From NCBI GenBank assembly GCA_902767315.1, contig CACXHB010000127.1:1-47772 (forward strand): DNA of 47,772 bases, in the 5' to 3' direction. The translations under genes were made by a program, and so were the position numbers. Below, in pieces: positions 45,945 to 47,772 of this stretch (positions are counted from its first letter, which is position 1; every line of letters begins with the position of its first letter). The notes beneath the pieces are model-generated. The model worked only from the letters and a program-made list of their open reading frames with translations, had not been told where the DNA came from and searched no databases. The DNA is from an uncultured Eubacteriales bacterium. GTDB taxonomy: Bacteria; Bacillota; Clostridia; Christensenellales; Aristaeellaceae.

Positions 45945-47696
45945 ATGTCAATTTTTGACGTTTTGAAGCTGATCGGCGGATTGAGTCTGTTTTTGTTCGG
46001 CATGGATCTCATGGGCCAGGCGCTGGAGCGTCGTGCCGGCGGACGGCTGAAATCGCTGCTGGGCCGGCTGACCACCAGAAAGCTGGCGGGACTGCTCACC
46101 GGTCTGTGCGTCACGGGAATCATTCAGTCCTCCTCCGCCACCACGGTCATGGTGGTGGGCTTTGTCAATTCGGGGCTGATGACCCTGAAGCAGGCCATTA
46201 ACGTCATCATGGGCGCGAACATCGGCACCACCGTTACCGCCTGGATTCTCAGCCTGGGCGGCATCGACGGCTCCAATTTCTTCGTGCAGCTGCTGAAACC
46301 CTCCTCCTTTACTCCGGTTCTGGCGATGATCGGCCTGATCTTCTGCATGGTGCGGCCCACGGACAAGCGCCGGGATACCGGCACCATCCTGCTGGGTTTT
46401 GCCACACTGATGTTCGGCATGGAAACCATGTCCGCCGCCGTGGCGGGCCTTTCTCAGGTGCCTGCCTTTGCTCAGGCCTTCACCCTGTTCACCAATCCCA
46501 TTCTGGGCGTGCTGGCCGGAGCCCTTCTCACCGCCGTCATTCAGTCCTCCTCCGCCTCCGTGGGCATTCTGCAGGCCCTGGCCGTCACCGGCAGCGTCAC
46601 CTACGCCGCCGCCATTCCCATTATCATGGGCCAGAATATCGGCACCTGCATTACCGCAATGCTTTCCTCTATCGGCGCCAACAAAAACGCCCACCGGGCG
46701 GCGCTGGTGCATCTGTGTTTTAATATCATCGGCACGGCGGTTTTGCTCATCGTCTTCTGCGCAGTAAAGGCCGTTTTCACCATTCCCCTGCTGGGCCAGA
46801 CCATCGATCAGATGGGCATCGCCGTGGTGCATTCCGCCTTTAACATTCTCTGCACCGCCATGCTCTTCCCCGCCTCGTCCCTGTTGGAAAAGCTGGTCTG
46901 CCGCCTGGTACCCGACGGCCCCGAGCAGGAAAAAGTGGTGGAATTGGATCCCCGCCTCATGGCCACGCCACCCCTGGCGCTGGAGCGCTGTCATGACCTG
47001 ACGGTGGAAATGAACACTATGGCGGTTTCCGGGCTGATGAACGCCACCGCCGCCCTGAAGGAATACGATCCCAAGCTGGCCCAGTCCGTCCGAGACGCGG
47101 AAAGCCGCACCGATCATCTGGAAGATGAAATCGGCACCTACCTGGTCAAGCTCAGCGCCGAGCCCCTGGCCAGCGCCGAGGACACCAACGAGGCCGCAAA
47201 GCTTTTGCGCATCATCGGCGATCTGGAGCGCATCGGCGATCACGCCCTGAATATTCTGGGTTCCGCGGAAGAAATGCGAGACAAACATCTGACCTTTACC
47301 CATGGAGCCATTGCGGAACTGGATCGGCTTGGCGCCGCCGTGGGCGAAATTCTGGGGCTGACCGCCATGGCCTTCCAGCGGAACGATCTGGAAGCTGCCG
47401 CCATGGTGGAGCCGCTGGAGCAGGTCATAGACGAACTGACCCAACAGATTCGAACCCGGCATATCGCCCGGCTGCAGCGGGCCGAATGCAGCATCGAGAC
47501 CGGTTTTATCCTCTCCGATGTGCTGACCAACCTGGAGCGCACGGCGGATCATTGCTCCAACATCGCCGGCTGCCTCATCGATATGGCCCACAGCCAGCTG
47601 AATCTGCACGAATCTCTGCAGGCCGTGAAGCACGACAACGCGGATTTCGATGCGCTGTTCAAGCTGTATCATGAGAAATACGCCCTGGGTCAATAA
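45945..47696 (+). CDS. Na/Pi cotransporter family protein with PhoU domain
   Basis: 583-residue membrane protein of the NptA/YjbB type that moves phosphate with Na+. The transport half has two inverted repeats with the signature QSSSATT (IIQSSSATTVMVVGFVNSG) and QSSSASVGILQALAVTGS, plus GANIGTTVTAWILS and GQNIGTCITAMLSS. The C-terminal 230 residues are a PhoU-like helical bundle (LRIIGDLERIGDHALNI, LTNLERTADHCSNIAG) with metal-binding type motifs. AGAAGGGAG precedes the ATG. It is the only gene of its unit here. Confidence 0.95.
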   Translation: MSIFDVLKLIGGLSLFLFGMDLMGQALERRAGGRLKSLLGRLTTRKLAGLLTGLCVTGIIQSSSATTVMVVGFVNSGLMTLKQAINVIMGANIGTTVTAWILSLGGIDGSNFFVQLLKPSSFTPVLAMIGLIFCMVRPTDKRRDTGTILLGFATLMFGMETMSAAVAGLSQVPAFAQAFTLFTNPILGVLAGALLTAVIQSSSASVGILQALAVTGSVTYAAAIPIIMGQNIGTCITAMLSSIGANKNAHRAALVHLCFNIIGTAVLLIVFCAVKAVFTIPLLGQTIDQMGIAVVHSAFNILCTAMLFPASSLLEKLVCRLVPDGPEQEKVVELDPRLMATPPLALERCHDLTVEMNTMAVSGLMNATAALKEYDPKLAQSVRDAESRTDHLEDEIGTYLVKLSAEPLASAEDTNEAAKLLRIIGDLERIGDHALNILGSAEEMRDKHLTFTHGAIAELDRLGAAVGEILGLTAMAFQRNDLEAAAMVEPLEQVIDELTQQIRTRHIARLQRAECSIETGFILSDVLTNLERTADHCSNIAGCLIDMAHSQLNLHESLQAVKHDNADFDALFKLYHEKYALGQ

Positions 47697-47731
47697 TCCA
47701 AAGCGCCAATAGAAACGCATTGAGCCCGCTG

Positions 47732-47772
47732 GGGGGCGGCGGCTGGGAGCGAAGCTCCCAGCCGCCGCCCCC
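47732..47772. repeat. Long GC-rich perfect hairpin at the window edge
   Basis: 19-bp perfect stem with a GAA loop (arms 47732-47750 and 47754-47772; inner part GGCTGGGAGC/GCTCCCAGCC). It lies 35 bp after the Na/Pi gene and reaches the last base of the window, so a T tract, if any, would be outside. It may be the terminator of that gene or a dispersed intergenic repeat of the kind common in gut Clostridia. Confidence 0.75.

Overview
The window is about 48 kb of GC-rich bacterial chromosome, dense with housekeeping genes. It looks like an anaerobic Gram-positive of the class Clostridia, probably a high-GC gut lineage. Evidence for this: an hrcA-grpE-dnaK-dnaJ operon under a perfect CIRCE element, sigma-A type promoters, strong GGAGG ribosome binding sites, TTG starts, a single-chain PurL, formate-THF ligase, a PurO-type IMP cyclohydrolase, MtaB and a Na/Pi symporter with a PhoU tail. 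I see no phage, transposase, CRISPR array, rRNA or tRNA gene. Placement below class is a guess.

Layout, left to right. 1-1192 (minus): truncated MATE efflux pump translationally coupled to a MarR regulator, behind a promoter that contains a perfect 15-bp inverted repeat. 1215-7774 (minus): feoA-feoB, a tiny FeoB-associated Cys-rich protein, then sbcD-sbcC. 7964-10950 (plus): mnmG-rsmG, then a small acidic lipoprotein with a strong terminator. 10975-18198 (minus): YczE-like membrane protein and TatD, a small coiled-coil protein, a GH2 glycosidase, an unknown three-helix membrane protein, an M3 oligoendopeptidase and a small unknown protein. 18278-30452 (minus): a purine operon in transcription order purE-purF-purM-purN-purO-AICAR transformylase-purD-purL-fhs. 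30628-36340 (minus): heat-shock operon hrcA-grpE-dnaK-dnaJ followed by truB. 36429-45814 (plus): rpmE with a structured leader, then prmC-prfA-prmA-rsmE-mtaB-HIT, rpsU, a TRM11-like methyltransferase and rho. 45814-47772 (plus): a tandem repeat, a Na/Pi cotransporter and a long GC hairpin at the window edge.

The genes form coherent units. The purine operon encodes most steps from PRPP to IMP, plus the ligase that makes the 10-formyl-THF used by two of them; purC, purB and purK are not here. PurF has Gly where the catalytic Cys is expected. The plus-strand group is a translation module: ribosomal proteins, a release factor with its methyltransferase, rRNA, tRNA and ribosomal-protein modification, and Rho.

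I did not find a clearly new multi-gene system. The best leads are the Cys-less PurF, the Rho with a long disordered insert containing an AT-hook-like motif, the tandem repeat before the phosphate transporter, the rpmE leader, and several small unknown proteins.
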